A stretch of 64,000 nt of DNA from Blastobasis lacticolella (Eukaryota > Arthropoda > Insecta > Lepidoptera > Blastobasidae), in contig LR990046.1 of assembly GCA_905147135.1 (NCBI GenBank), positions 15,902,501 through 15,966,500 on the forward strand, written 5' to 3'. The position numbers and the translations under genes are program-made. Position 1 is the stretch's first letter, and every line of letters begins with the position of its first letter. The notes below the pieces were generated by a model that was not told where the DNA came from, did not search any database, and worked only from the letters and a program-made list of their open reading frames with translations. Of the stretch, positions 1 to 11,168 are shown piece by piece.

Positions 1-2629
1 TATGCTCACCATGTAGCCAAAGCCACGACTCCCAGAACAACAACACACCACTCACAAACACATCTACCCCCTTACACTTACTCCTTGGCCAGTTAAAAAA
101 TTCTACAGCCATAGTGAAACGCATACCTCGTGGTGCCCGATCCTGTGTAGCTTCCGCTCTAGCCGAGTGCATCAAAAGATGCACACGCGACAACAATCTT
201 GTGTCCTGGCATGACCTCCTCACCTTTTCATACAAAACTCTACACACCTCACTTGAGAATAAGACCTCCCTCACACAGCAAATAAAAAACAACCTTTCTC
301 CAAATACACAATTACCCCAAGCGGCGCCTCGAAGGCCTCAGCATAGCAGACGTCATAATGACATATTTTTTAAAGTAGAAGAGAAAGTGCAAGACGGAGA
401 TTTAAAAGGCGGTGCTCGGCTACTTTTTTCAAATGATACCATTGCACCCGACTCACCGGAGACCGCCACCGCACTACAATCCAAACATCCCCCAGGCCCT
501 TCCTGCCCCCCTTTTGTAGACCCCCCATCTGACATCGCAACATGTCTCCGCGCCAAAGAGGAAGATGTTGTTGCCGCCATCGCCACCTTCCCGGCAGGTT
601 CGGTGTCCGGTCTGGATGGCATCTCCCCTCAACACCTCAAGGACCTCACCAGCCACGGTGTGGGCATGGCGGGCGACCACGTCATCTCAGCCCTAACCGG
701 GCTGGTGAATGTCATGCTAGAGGGGAATGTGTGCCAGGAAGTGACACCGATCCTATACGGGGCTAATTTAATAGCCCTGACTAAGAAAGACGGTGGCGTA
801 CGACCGATCGCTGTAGGTTCCACCCTGCGGCGATTGGCTGCCAAAATTTGTGTTCGGCTAACTCGTTCTAAATTCCAGTCTCTTTTCGAACCCGTACAGG
901 TTGGCTTCGGAACCCGCGGAGGCTGCGAGGCAACGGTCCATGCCGTACGCACCTTCACGCAAGACGATCTGTGCGAGGTGATACTTAAATTAGATGTAAA
1001 AAATGCTTTTAATTCGGTAAACAGGGACACCCTCCTGAATAAAATTAAACTGCATGTTCCGGAGATTTATAATTTTATGCTACAGTGTTATCACTGTCCT
1101 TCAAAATTATTGCACAATAATAATGAAATTCTTTCGGCCGTGTGGTGTCAGCAGGGTGATCCACTCGGTCCAGCGATCTTCAGTTTGGCCATAAATTCGA
1201 TAATCCACAGTGTCAAATCAAAATTAAATGTATGGTACCTGGACGACGGTACCATAGCTGGGGATGCTCAGACTGTCCTAACTGATTTAGAAATGGTAAA
1301 ACACAATTTTGACCTCATTGGTTTGGAACTAAATTTTAACAAATGTAAACTCTTCATTTCTGAAAAAATAGACACAACCTTGGCACAATCCATAATCCAA
1401 AATTTTAATAACGTAGCCCCAAACATAAAAATATTCACAAAAGACAGTCTGAGCCTTCTTGGCTCCCCTATTTTCGACGAGGCCATTCCACCGCTACTAA
1501 CAAGTTCAGTTTCTAAATTTAATGAATTTTCGGACCGCCTCCTTAAAATTAGCAGCCATTCTGCCCTCTTCATACTGAAGTTTTGTCTTTTCGTTCCTAA
1601 ATTTACTTACCTGCTCCGCTGCTGCCCAGTGTGGAAATTCCCTGTACTAACCCAACACATAGATAATGTAATAAAATCCCAAATTGAATCCATCACAAAT
1701 ATCAGACTCAGCGAGCAGGCATGGACCCAGGCCTCCCTGCCAATTAGGTATGGTGGCCTGGGAACCCGCAAAATCTCTAGTGTAGCACTGCCTGCATTTC
1801 TGTCCTCTATCTATAGCTCGTCCGACCTCACAGGTAATATTCTTAAAGCCCCCGCGGCTACAAACTGTGAGGTCGCGTGCTTGGCGGAGGCTGAAACTGC
1901 CTGGCTAGCTGGACCGAGCCCAAATTTTCCTCCCACGCCCAAAATTCAAAAGGCCTGGGACAACATTTCTTCTCAAGTCATATTAGACACCCTTATTAAT
2001 ATCTCACGACCACTCTCCGTCTCGCCATCGGTCTCCGGCTGGGAGCCGAGGTTTGTATCGAGCATAGTTGTGCTTCTTGTAGAGCGAGTGTTGACCGCCT
2101 CGGTCACCATGGGCTTGCCTGTTCTTCGAGCGCTGGCCACCTCTCCCGTCACGCCGCGATCAATGACATCCTGCGACGGTCTCTCGTCAGCGCCAACGTC
2201 CCCGCAATCCTGGAACCTCAACACATTGCACGGGACGATGGCAAGAGACCTGACGGGATGTCTATGATACCATGGAGGATGGGTCGCCCGCTGGTGTGGG
2301 ACGCCACGTGCGCCGACACCTATCTTCCGGCAACCGCTAAACGGGCTGGCGCGGCGGCTGAGATACGAGAGCGCTCGAAGGTGGGCAAGTACAGTTGTCT
2401 CGGCGCCCAATACGAGTTTGTCGCATTTGGTGTCGAGACACTGGGTCCGTGGGGCCCGGGCGCACACTCGCTCTTCATGGAGCTTGGTAAGCGGCTCAGG
2501 GAGGCGACGGGTGACTCACGTGCCGGCAGCTTTCTCGCGCAGCGGTTAAGTATCGCCATCCAGCGCGGGAATGCCGCCGCCATGATGGGCACCTTACCGC
2601 GTGGCCCTGGTTTTTTACATCTTTTTTAA
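1..2629 (+). pseudogene. RLE-type (R2-like) non-LTR retrotransposon, copy 1, partial and frameshifted
   Basis: This encodes a reverse transcriptase followed by a zinc-knuckle and restriction-like endonuclease, the layout of retrotransposons that cut their own target DNA. The reading frame is already open at base 3, so the 5' end lies outside the window; a GTG at 114 is not a real start. The RT shows QQGDPLGPAIFSL near 1150 and the catalytic box YLDDGT near 1240. From about 2066, in the next frame, come C-x2-C-x8-H-x4-C (around 2069-2121), KRPDG near 2245 and VWDATC near 2300, the expected order of a CCHC plus PD-(D/E)XK-like nuclease. Compared with the copy at 49.2-52 kb, a deletion and frame change near 2000-2030 removes the linker before the knuckle. 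The endonuclease frame then runs to a stop at 2629. The copy is therefore dead as a single protein. Exact clade (R2, R4, HERO or other) was not determined. Confidence 0.85.
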
Positions 2630-2729
2630 TTTAGTTTGCCGGCAGCTTTGTCGCGCAGCGGTTAAGTATCGCCATCCAGCGCGGGAATGCCGCCGCCATG
2701 ATGGGCACCTTACCGCGTGGCCCTGGTTT
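2521..2729 (+). repeat. Direct duplication of the retrotransposon 3' end
   Basis: Bases 2521-2613 and 2637-2729 are near-identical 93-base direct repeats; I see one mismatch (C at 2533 versus G at 2649-2650). The first copy is the last coding part of the RLE element. The second follows 23 bases of T-rich 3' tail. Unequal exchange or template switching at the end of reverse transcription could produce this. Confidence 0.9.
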
Positions 2730-3026
2730 GCCGTGGAAAATAGTTGAATATAGTAAAGATACATTATAGAATAGTGGTAGAGAAGGGAATGCTTGGGTGT
2801 AGTAGAATACTAAAATCGTATAAAACTACCATTACCTGCGATTGCGATCCAATTCCAATTCTATCAAGCCATTAGTAAATTAGCGGACTCGAAGCCCAGG
2901 TAATGAGTATGTACCCTAACTAGATATCCATGTATGAAACGGTTAAGTGTGGAAGAAGCGGGAGAGATCTGCATACCCCTATAGAAAAATGATGTTCATA
3001 TATATGAGGCCAGCTCCTAGTCAAGC
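2730..3026. other. No recognised feature
   Basis: AT-rich non-coding sequence downstream of the duplicated retrotransposon tail. I see no ORF, tandem repeat or terminal structure. Confidence 0.5.
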
Positions 3027-3107
3027 GGATCATACTCGGACACTCTGCCTATAAATACTGGCGTCCCACAAGGTTCTGTGCAGTCGTCCATGTTGTTCAT
3101 TCTCCAT
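3027..3107 (+). pseudogene. Reverse transcriptase fragment of a jockey/CR1-type LINE
   Basis: About 27 codons read in one frame give a stretch ending in INTGVPQGS, then MLFIL, the conserved RT motif just upstream of the catalytic YADD box. Nothing on either side continues the domain, so this is a short orphan fragment of a LINE unrelated to the RLE element to its left. Confidence 0.65.
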
Positions 3108-3511
3108 ACAATACAATAGAACAGTTTATTGGTAAATTGATTTACATGTCATTAATAATAATGATATGTTGAATAGCATAGAATTCATCTCGATGTATGA
3201 TGCACAGTATACATGTGGAAATGTAGTTTGCCTTATGTTCCTCGCACTAATGTGCTTGAGAGCAAAAACAGAGTGTCTCAAAATCGAGACCCCCGGAGCA
3301 GGTCTCCGTTTGGGCAGACTAAAAGTCGTCCATTTCAACTCACCGATCCACCAGAGTTTCGCCTGTCTGTCAGCAGCGGGATCACGCACCTGGGCCTTGG
3401 CTTGTGCCCCAGAGATACCTAATGCTATAGAATTAATTTGGTCAGAAATGAAACGTCATTTATAGTTTCCAATCTTTTTTATGTTATCTAATAATTACAA
3501 TGTAATACCCT

Positions 3512-3785
3512 ATCATCATCACAGCCCATAACAGTCCACTGCAGGACTAAAGGCCTCATCCACGAAATGGGAGGTTATTGCCATAATCTCCACGCTTGGC
3601 AGGCGGGTTGGAGATCGCAGTGTTGTAAATATAACAATGGAAAACGCTGCTGCCCATTTTCCAGCCTACGGAGACTCTAGATCTTTTTCTCGGAAATATT
3701 AGTCGCCTTGTACGACACCCACAAGTGTAAAGGGTTGGCGCTATTCTACTCTGCCGGACACCACACGGCCTCCACGGCGGTAATA
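3512..3785 (-). repeat. SINE-like repeat family B, copy 1
   Basis: Begins with ATCATCATC, then CACAGCCCATAACAGTCC, and contains CCACGCTTGGCAGGCGGGTT, ending near GCCGGACACCACACGG. The same order recurs at 4338, 7252 and 10288. On the minus strand the unit ends in a (GAT)n tail, typical of elements moved by RTE-like LINEs. Confidence 0.85.
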
Positions 3786-4132
3786 ACCTACAGAAAAAGT
3801 CGAATAATCCCCGACCAAGTTCACTTTAACACAAATCTTTTTTAAACTACAAAACCAATTATAATGAAACAAATCTGAGAACCATCTTGATTAAACGCTT
3901 TCAGCCTCACCTCACCCTTTCGGGAGTTTCGATGCCACTGACAGATACACTTGTCAAACTTATTACACCCCTCTTTTTTCGACAGCGGTTAAAAATGTAA
4001 ACTGTCAATAGATATAGGTACCTATTGATCAGACATACTTGTCACTTCATTGTTATAAACACATATAGCAAACAATTTATTTCACCAACTATTGAAATCT
4101 AATAGGTAAGTACACTACTTATATTATTTTAT
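3786..4132. other. No recognised feature downstream of the DUF1091-type gene
   Basis: AT-rich sequence lying 3' of the minus-strand gene that ends at 4133. It should contain that gene's 3' UTR. No repeat or other ORF recognised. Confidence 0.45.
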
Positions 4133-7100
4133 TTATCCCTTTGTTTTTATAGTTATTTGTTTTAGCTCCATATCAGAGTAGCCTGAAAGAACTAGCTCTT
4201 TACTATAAGTTAAGCTACTATTGATGAATATGCGGCCCTTGGAGAACGGGAAACTTTTGGGTATAGCCGTGGTCGGTACAGTAATATTCGGTATGTGGTA
4301 GATGCCCTGGAAAATATGTAATCCTGAAGTTAATACCTCATCATCATCACAGCCCAATGCAATTCACTGCAGGCCTTAGGGCCTTTCCCACGGAACGGTG
4401 GGTTATTGCCTGAATCTCCACGCTTGGCAGGCGGGTTGGAGATCGCAGTGTTGGAAATATATCAATGGAAAACGCTGCTGTCCATTTTCCAGTCTGCGGA
4501 GACTATAGATATTTTGCCTCAAAATCATTATTTGCCTTTTATGGGTGCAAGGGGTGTAAGGTAATACCTGCCAGATAAAAAATATTAAGGTTTGTCTTAA
4601 ATAAAAACCCCTTCCATGTCCAAAATCGTATTCTTAAAAACAAGTTGGAATATCGAGATCAAAATCCACGTTTTTTCAAAATAAATACACTCTTTAAATC
4701 TTCTTCTGACCATCCGTAGCACGAGCACGTCTCGCACTCTGGTTTAAAATTGGAGGCAGTAAAATGATAATTAAACCTCTCAATGATGAGCTATTTCTCC
4801 ACAATTAGATTTCGTTCAAAATTATTGTTTGACTACTGATCGGAGACAAAAAGAGTGGGTGATATTTATGGCACGAAAAAAAATCGCTCTCGTGTAACAA
4901 CTTTTCACTTCTCCAATACGAAAAAGTCATTATGGGTGAGTAAAACAAAACCGTTTTTGCTGCGAGAGTGTGTAAAAATAGAATCAACAGAGTCGGTGGC
5001 CTAAAGGCTAAGGGGATCGGACTCGTAAGTGAGAGGTCCCGGGTCGAACCTGTACTGCCACCATGTACTAATGACTCTTCTGAGTTATGTATATTAGTAG
5101 AACACTAACCGTTGCTCTTACGGTAAGGGAAAACATCGTAATTAAACCTGCACATTCAGACGACTGAATCTGTAACCATGATCCAATCTGGTCAGATTCC
5201 CTTGGTAGCAGGGTCGCGGATGTCAGATGGCCGCTGAACTGTAACTATGATATCTGTTAAATCCTGGATCTTGGTGTTCAAGGCGGACCTCGTGCGCGAG
5301 AGCACAATGGGGACAATTCCAAACTCAGTGCTTCAATTGCTCAGTCAAGTTCCCCTGTTAACACGGTCACGGTGGTTAGATAGCAGTTGCCAAATTGTAA
5401 TTACCAGATCTGCCAAATCTTGGATCATAGTCAAAGCAAACCCCGGGTTAGGGTCTTGCTCGACAACCCCAAGATTTTACGGATGAAAATTTAACCACAG
5501 TTCTATGATGAACTCGACTTGATCGGTGGATGTTACCGCGTGTATGGCGATTTTAATTTCTGTGGGTAAATAAGTTGACATAAAAACATTATTCTTAACC
5601 TTTGAGTACGGGCATTTCAGGGCACTGAAGGCGGTACCTCTTAATGAAGGTCCAAAGAAATCTTTCTCGATGATTTCGCATGCACGGAAATGCATCTCCA
5701 CGAACGTAGGCTTGTACTGGTTGGTTAAAAGCTCGTAGAAGTAAGCGTCAATCTGAAATAAAACTACACAATTATTACCGTTAGACAAATAGGCAAGCGA
5801 GCCACCTGATGGGTGACCGCTGCCTACAAACATTAACACCAGGTGTTTCAATAATGCGCTGGCCTTCTTTGAAACCCCGAAAAACGTTGATTCGGCAGCA
5901 AATAGGCAAATTCTAGGCCTCTCCACTGCCAAATCCACAGTTACGTCACCGCTAGGAACACAATAATACTCCAAATAGTATTGGTTGGCTATCCGACTTG
6001 GAAGCGATAGATACCGGATTCGAATTCCACTGCTGCCATGTACCAACTGTGACCTTTTTCTGAGTTAAGGACATTAGTTGAACTTTTACCTATACTCTTA
6101 CTGTAAGAAAAAACATCGCAACAAAAGCTGCACATTCAGGCGACTGAATATGTAAACATGATCCAATATGGTTATGTTCTCCTGGTAACAGGGTCACGGA
6201 CACGGAGGTCAGATGCAGTCGGTCCACTGTAATCCAAATTACCTGATCCGCCAAATCCTGGATTATGGTCAAGACGTACCCCGGGCCCTCGTGCACGAGA
6301 GCACAAACCGAGACATTAACGCCAACATGATGATGATGATGATGATTGTTTGGCTGCTGTTTTCTGGTCGTATAAGGTGGAGCTACCTCCGGACAGCTCC
6401 ATTTCAAACAGGATACTCCCCTATGCCCTACCTATTTCTGCATAATATTAAGCTACTACTCTGGCGAACAGGCTTTTCACAGGCGCCGCGTTCAGATGGC
6501 ATTCCTGCAGGAGACGAGGTGGCGTGGCTCCAAGTCTAGGAAATCGGGCAGGGATACAAGCTTGTGTACACCGGGTCGGCAGAAGGGAGGAATGGGGTCG
6601 CTATTATGGTGTGCGACGAATTCCAGAACGGCATCTTGGAGGTGAACAGAGTGAGCGATCGGCTCATGCAAATCAAGGCGCTGATAGAACGATCAACTTA
6701 TAACCTCATCAGCGCCTATGCTCCTCAGTCCGGTCATGCCAACACCGAAAAGACTGCCTTTTGGAATAGTTTCGAGGATACTTTGCGACGTATACCATCC
6801 TCCGAACAGATTGTGGTTGGTGCGGACCTCAACGGCCACGTGGGCCAGAGGAGCTAGGAGTTCGGTCGGGTGCACGGGGGCTTTGGCTACGGCCTTAATT
6901 AACTTCTTCATACATGTTGGCAGAATTTATTTTTAATTTTGTATTTTTAACTTTATATGAAACCTAACTGATTCTTTTTTTACGATTTGAGAGTTGGGGC
7001 TATAATATAAGTTGTTTGTTGTCACGAAATCGTGCATACGGTACCACTTGGTATCATGAATTTGATGTCACCTGTACATTTTAACACTCGTACTCATAAA

Positions 7101-7758
7101 ATATTCGTGCGTGTTGTCATTACTGTGATTAGTTAGAACAGTAGGCTAAATAAGATATAATCGATTTAATAGATTCACTTTATTGCAATGGAACTTTGTT
7201 AGCAACTGAACCCATGAAATCGATGATACGAAATCGCAAAAATAACAATTCATCATCACAGCCCGTAACAGTCCTCTGCAGGACTTAGGGCCTCTCCCAC
7301 GGGAGGTTATTGTCATAATCTCCACGCTTGGCAGGCGGGTTGGAGATCGCAGTGTTTAAATATAACAAGCGAAATTGCTGCTGCCCATTTTCCAGACTAC
7401 GGAGACTTTTGATCTTGTGGCTCGAAAACATTAGCCGCCTTGTACGACACCCACAAGTACGCTCATGTAATAATAGTAGAATACTACTCTGCCGGACACC
7501 ACACGGCCACAAGTAACAATTACAATAATTGAAATAGAGAATTGTTAGTATCGTAATTAGCTTACAGGGGTAAGTCAGTAGTTTCTCATGATAACTCACC
7601 GTGACATTGTTTCCAAAACCATAATAAGCTTCGAAGTTTAAATTGAAGTGATGGTACATTGATTTACGCGTGTATTTGCGTGATGTAACATTAGCGTACC
7701 CAATGTACTTCTTGTTGATATATGTAAGCGTTGGTCGCTCGACGTCGAGGTAGGTGAC
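4133..7758 (-). CDS. DUF1091-type small secreted protein gene, three exons (5' exon not found)
   Basis: Exons 7758-7600 (53 codons), 5752-5600 (51 codons) and 4306-4133 (57 codons plus stop) join in phase 0. Splice signals are clean: acceptors ACATTCTAG, TTTTATTTCAG and TATTTTCCAG; donors GTGAGT and GTTAAG. The 161 joined residues resemble insect DUF1091 proteins as I know them: a beta-rich start with NVTSRKYTRKS, a central FYELLTNQY, a single cysteine in RAC, then CPYSK joined to GIYHIPNITVP, and a C-terminal SGYSDMELK. These lipid-recognition-like (ML-superfamily-like) proteins are usually secreted and about 180 residues long. The missing first exon should carry the signal peptide and lie above 7758. 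The introns hold SINEs, a LINE tail and an RTE fragment. This is the only likely ordinary host gene seen. The assignment is from pattern only. Confidence 0.72.
4338..4560 (-). repeat. SINE-like repeat family B, copy 2
   Basis: Same (ATC)n start and CCACGCTTGGCAGGCGGGTT core as at 3512. It lies in the last intron of the DUF1091-type gene, only 31 bases upstream of the final exon's acceptor. The remaining intron to about 4989 shows nothing else. Confidence 0.85.
4990..5475 (+). repeat. tRNA-headed SINE family A, copy 1 with duplicated tail
   Basis: The head, GTCGGTGGCCTAAAGGCTAAG then GGGTCGAACC, matches RNA polymerase III A and B boxes. The body contains TGCACATTCAGACGACTGAAT and a tail with GCGCGAGAGCACAA. 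Bases from about 5337 repeat the body part beginning at about 5190, so the copy carries a partial second body. It lies in the intron between the last two exons of the DUF1091-type gene. Confidence 0.8.
5780..5905 (-). repeat. LINE 3' end fragment
   Basis: Contains on the plus strand CAAGCGAGCCACCTGATGGG, the reverse of the tail seen at 25085-25140 and 27850-27910. This conserved 3' untranslated piece ends a common lepidopteran LINE. It lies in an intron. Confidence 0.6.
5975..6345 (+). repeat. tRNA-headed SINE family A, copy 2
   Basis: The head is decayed but keeps a B box (GGATTCGAATTCC near 6014). The body again contains TGCACATTCAGGCGACTGAAT and GTGCACGAGAGCACAAACCG. The copy ends in (ATG)n at 6328-6345, the same microsatellite as family B and the RTE tail. 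Confidence 0.8.
6484..6894 (+). pseudogene. RTE-type LINE endonuclease fragment
   Basis: Encodes the N-terminal part of an apurinic/apyrimidinic-type endonuclease, the enzyme that nicks target DNA for LINE insertion. Visible are FLQETRW (catalytic Glu), GYKLVYTGSAEGRNGVAI, LISAYAPQSG and GADLNGHVG (catalytic Asp/Asn), then VHGGFGYG. A one-base frameshift near 6537 and a TAG at 6855 break it, and nothing of the RT follows. It lies within an intron of the DUF1091-type gene on the opposite strand. The motif set matches RTE elements often annotated as craniofacial development protein 2-like in insects. Confidence 0.85.
7040..7076. repeat. Terminal relic related to the MITE at 24449-24711
   Basis: GGTACCACTTGGTATCATGA, then ATTTGATGTCACCTGTA, closely resembles the right inverted repeat of the MITE at 24675-24711. 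No partner arm was seen nearby. Confidence 0.45.
7252..7510 (-). repeat. SINE-like repeat family B, copy 3
   Basis: Same core as at 3512, with a shortened (ATC)n start and the end GCCGGACACCACACGG. It lies in the intron just downstream of the 7758-7600 exon. Confidence 0.85.
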
Positions 7759-8826
7759 CTAGAATGTTAGGATATCCACGATTAAATACTTACCTGCGTA
7801 GCTCAAGAGGTCCAGCTGGACCAGTGCTGAGAAACTGCTGCATTAAGCAGCACTATTTTAATTGATTCTGCAGTTGTAACAGATACGAGTAAATCAATGC
7901 TTGCTGGTCTATTTTTGCATAAAAAACATTTAAAAATCAGTTATGTAGACCCTTGATAAAAATAATTACTTATGTACCTGTCGAATTAGCGTTGAAAATA
8001 GTATTTAATTATCTTTTTTATTTTTGGGAAGATGAGGTCAAAGCATATGTTTCCCAATATGTTCTTTTTTTGCTGACTAAAATTAAATTAAATTTTCTTA
8101 CAATGACATACTGCCTATGCAATAAATATAATGCTGTTTCAGAGCTGACAAGACAATAATTTTATCTTATTGGCCAATAACACACCACACATGTTATAAC
8201 TAGGTACTAGTCAAGAAAATAATCAATATGGTAAGCAAAAATTTAGTATTCCATCGTATACTCGTATGTCGTAGCAAGATTATGAAATCTGTTATCTACT
8301 TTATAAACTATGTAGTCAGTTTCTAAAGTATAAAAACATTGAACTGTAGGGTAGGCAAGCAAGCCACAAATGTGCCAATGCAAAAATTAATATTGTAATG
8401 GCTTTAGTAAATTGCATACCTATTTAAGTTGATTATACATACAGTGTGAGTTCAAATGATACCAAGGACAGTAACATGTATACTCGTGATTATAAAAAAA
8501 TTTTACTATTTTAAAGGTGCTCGTATGTTCCGGGTTTCCTACCGAGTACCTTGTTCAACCGATATTTCGACGCAGTTACATCACAAAATAAAGAACGGCC
8601 CGCCCCAAGCAGAAGGTTCACTGGAAACAATGCGCTATTTCCATCATTGATGTTACGTTTACAGGCTTTCTCAAGCAGTTTGAAGCAGTGCTCGCTCGCG
8701 ATTTTAACGCGAGAATTCGTTGCAGTGTCGACTTAAATTGAATATTATTTAATTAAACGATATTATTATTGATAAAATAAAAGTACTTGTACGTAACTAA
8801 CATTACTTAATAACATACAAGCAACG
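7759..8826. other. No recognised feature; 5' side of the DUF1091-type gene
   Basis: AT-rich sequence. A splice-donor-like CGCAG/GTAAGT on the minus strand at about 7790 would leave an intron of only 35 bases and the wrong phase, so I do not call the first exon there. No repeats recognised. Confidence 0.4.
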
Positions 8827-9769
8827 CAGTGGCGTTACTGTCATACAAGCCCAAAAGCCGGGCTTGCCTTATAAAAATAATTATCGATCAAAAATGCGAG
8901 CGCGAACTATTTAAAGTTCGCGCTCCTAATACTTTTCAAACTTGCACACCGGCGCGCCGAAAAGCAGCGCCATCGTTCGCCTAGGTTACAAAACACGATC
9001 CGAACGCACACGCAAGTTGAGACTGAGTTGAATTGAGACGCGGCCAGTCATCTCGCTCGCACGCGCTAGCTTGTAAACGTGCTTCGATTTCGGCCTTAGA
9101 TCATAAAGATTTCGGCCGATATATCTCTTTCTTACATATGAAAACTGTCCTATAATGAGATATAACTATACGTTTGTTTATATAGTACATTGTAAGAGAC
9201 TTTAAGCCCTGCATGCGTATGAAGTTGTACACGGATGTAACTTCGCGCATGCGCTGCGTTTGTTGAATGCTGGAATTTGTACCAACTTCACTGTTGTTTT
9301 GAGCGGATAAGTAATTCGTTTTTTGTGGTGTTTGTGTTGTGTTTTGTAGTAAAAGTGATTTAATTGGATTGACCAAAAATAGAGGAAGTAAAGCCCTTGT
9401 GATGATTTAAAAAGTGCACAAGTTTTGATTTGCATGGAAAAGGTAAAGTTTTTAAACATCGCTCAGAAAATAACAAATTATTTCCTCGCCAAAACCTACG
9501 CCCGATTTACGTACCTATTTCTCAGATTATTAAATCGCTTATAAGACAATTTCATAGATCGGTGTACCAAACTCATTGGATTGTTGGTTTTTCTCTGTGG
9601 GACACAGGCGTGAGCTCTATGTATGCATGTATGTATGTAAAACTGAAGAGTGATAAGTGAGGATTGATCGGTAATGTGGCAAAAAGATGGATTTATTTTT
9701 AATAACCATAAAACTACAAAAACTTCATTTCTCGGCTTGCCTTACTCTGAAACCCTAGGCACGCCACTG
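8827..9769. mobile_element. Non-autonomous hAT-superfamily transposon
   Basis: The element starts CAGTGGCGT and ends with its reverse complement ACGCCACTG. It is flanked on both sides by the exact 8-bp sequence AAGCAACG (8819-8826 and 9770-9777). An 8-bp duplication with CAG...CTG ends is the hAT signature. The 943-base interior has only short ORFs with no recognisable transposase, so it would need enzyme from elsewhere. Confidence 0.85.
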
Positions 9770-9777
9770 AAGCAACG

Positions 9778-10287
9778 CACGCATAGTCCGAGAACTGATG
9801 GGTGACCATTTCAGAGTTTGAGGCTAGTCGAACTTCAGCACCGCTACGAGTTCTAATGCCGATGGTGAAACGAGGTTGACCAAGGTCTACCGCTAGATAC
9901 CCTAGGACCAGTTGAACATTTTGAGGCACCACGTGACAGTTTTTAACAGAATAAGAAACCGTAATGGCCACCACAATGGGTCTAGTCTAATATAAAAAAA
10001 TCGCTGACCACCGTCCTTCTCCATTATCAGATCAACTGAAATGACCATTTCATTTCATTTCATTTCATTCATTTCATACCATAATATTGCATTTTCATCA
10101 ATTTACATGTGTATGAAATTTTCGATTCAATTGATTACCAGGAAGTGGGTTAAATCCCAGGTCAGGGAAAGGTTATTCTTAGGGTCTGATGACATATTCA
10201 GGCGGCGATAAATTTTTAAAAAGTGAATAAACAGTAGGTTATTATTACGCCTACTAAAGGCATAATGTATGAAGATGGAAAATCTAA
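9778..10287. other. No gene; short CATTT tandem run
   Basis: Bases 10042-10075 are a CATTT-type microsatellite. The rest shows no feature I recognise. Confidence 0.5.
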
Positions 10288-10542
10288 TACATCATCATCA
10301 TCATCACAGCCCATAACAGTCCACTGCAGGACTTCGGGCCTCTCCCACGAAAGGGGAGGTCATTGCCATAATCTCCACGCTTGGCAGGCGGGTTGGAGAT
10401 CGCAGTGCAGTTGATGTAAATCTACCCAGAAAGATGCTGCTGCCCACCTTTCGGATTTGTCCCTTAGTCGCCTCTTACGACACCCACGGGAAGAGATGGG
10501 GTGGTGCTATTCTTTGAGGTGGCGGCACCACACACCACACAA
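10288..10542 (-). repeat. SINE-like repeat family B, copy 4
   Basis: (ATC)n start, then CACAGCCCATAACAGTCC and CCACGCTTGGCAGGCGGGTT, ending near GGCACCACACACCACAC. The inner part differs from the other copies after about 10405, suggesting a subfamily. Confidence 0.8.
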
Positions 10543-10570
10543 TCTAATACACTTGAACACAATCTGAACA

Positions 10571-11168
10571 TATTATTATATTAGACGGGACTTGGACGCG
10601 ACGTACCTTTATGATTTGTTTTCCCGACGTTTCGGTAGGGTTACACCCACCGTGGTTACGAGACGACTGCCGTGGGAGGTGACAGCTGCGGTGATGTGCT
10701 GGTAGACTCCTACCCTCACATAAAATTGACAATTTGTTGTTAATTCGGAACTGCACGACACACAACACTCACGCTATCCACGGATGCGTCCGACGATAAC
10801 TCTTGCGTCTTACGGTTATTTATTTTGCACACCACTGGATTCCACGACGCCGAAAGCTTGTATCCATCTTCCCGATTGAAAGTTTTGTACTTTTTAATTT
10901 CAATCGCTTCACGAACCATACGTGTATAATATTGCCGGTCAGTGGAGAGGACATTAGGCGCATGCAGTTCTATTCAGTGGTTTACACCTGAGTTGAGCAG
11001 GTGGTCTGCTATGGCAGATTTATTCGTCTGGTGGTTTTATATAGCATATAGCTGCAGTTAATAGCGGCAGTCGCCTCGTGACCACGGTGGGTGTAACCCT
11101 ACCAAAACGTCAGGAAAACAAATCATAAAGGTACGTCGCGTCCAAGTCCCGTTTAATATAATAATATA
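10571..11168 (-). mobile_element. 5'-truncated Penelope-like element with inverted terminal repeats
   Basis: Inverted arms of about 102 bases lie at 10571-10672 and 11065-11168; each carries ACGGTGGGTGTAACCCTACC. Between them, on the minus strand from about 11033 to a stop at 10740, one frame gives the C-terminus that follows the GIY-YIG nuclease in Penelope-like elements: SAIADHLL, then VREAIEIKK, FNREDGYKLS and SWNPVV. There is one internal stop near 10975. Pseudo-LTRs in inverted orientation are known for Penelope-like elements. The RT and nuclease core are missing. Confidence 0.75.

Noticed and set aside
4990..5065. Possible tRNA genes here and at 33640-33727 and 54380-54453
   Set aside because: A and B boxes are present but the acceptor stems do not pair well and SINE bodies follow directly, so these are SINE heads.
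5477..6046. 189-codon minus-strand ORF as a single gene
   Set aside because: Only its middle (5752-5600) is an exon; the rest is intron containing LINE and SINE sequence, with splice sites at both limits.
7788..7860. First exon of the DUF1091-type gene ending at a CGCAG/GTAAGT donor
   Set aside because: The intron to the 7758 acceptor would be only 35 bases and the phase-0 frame contains a stop.
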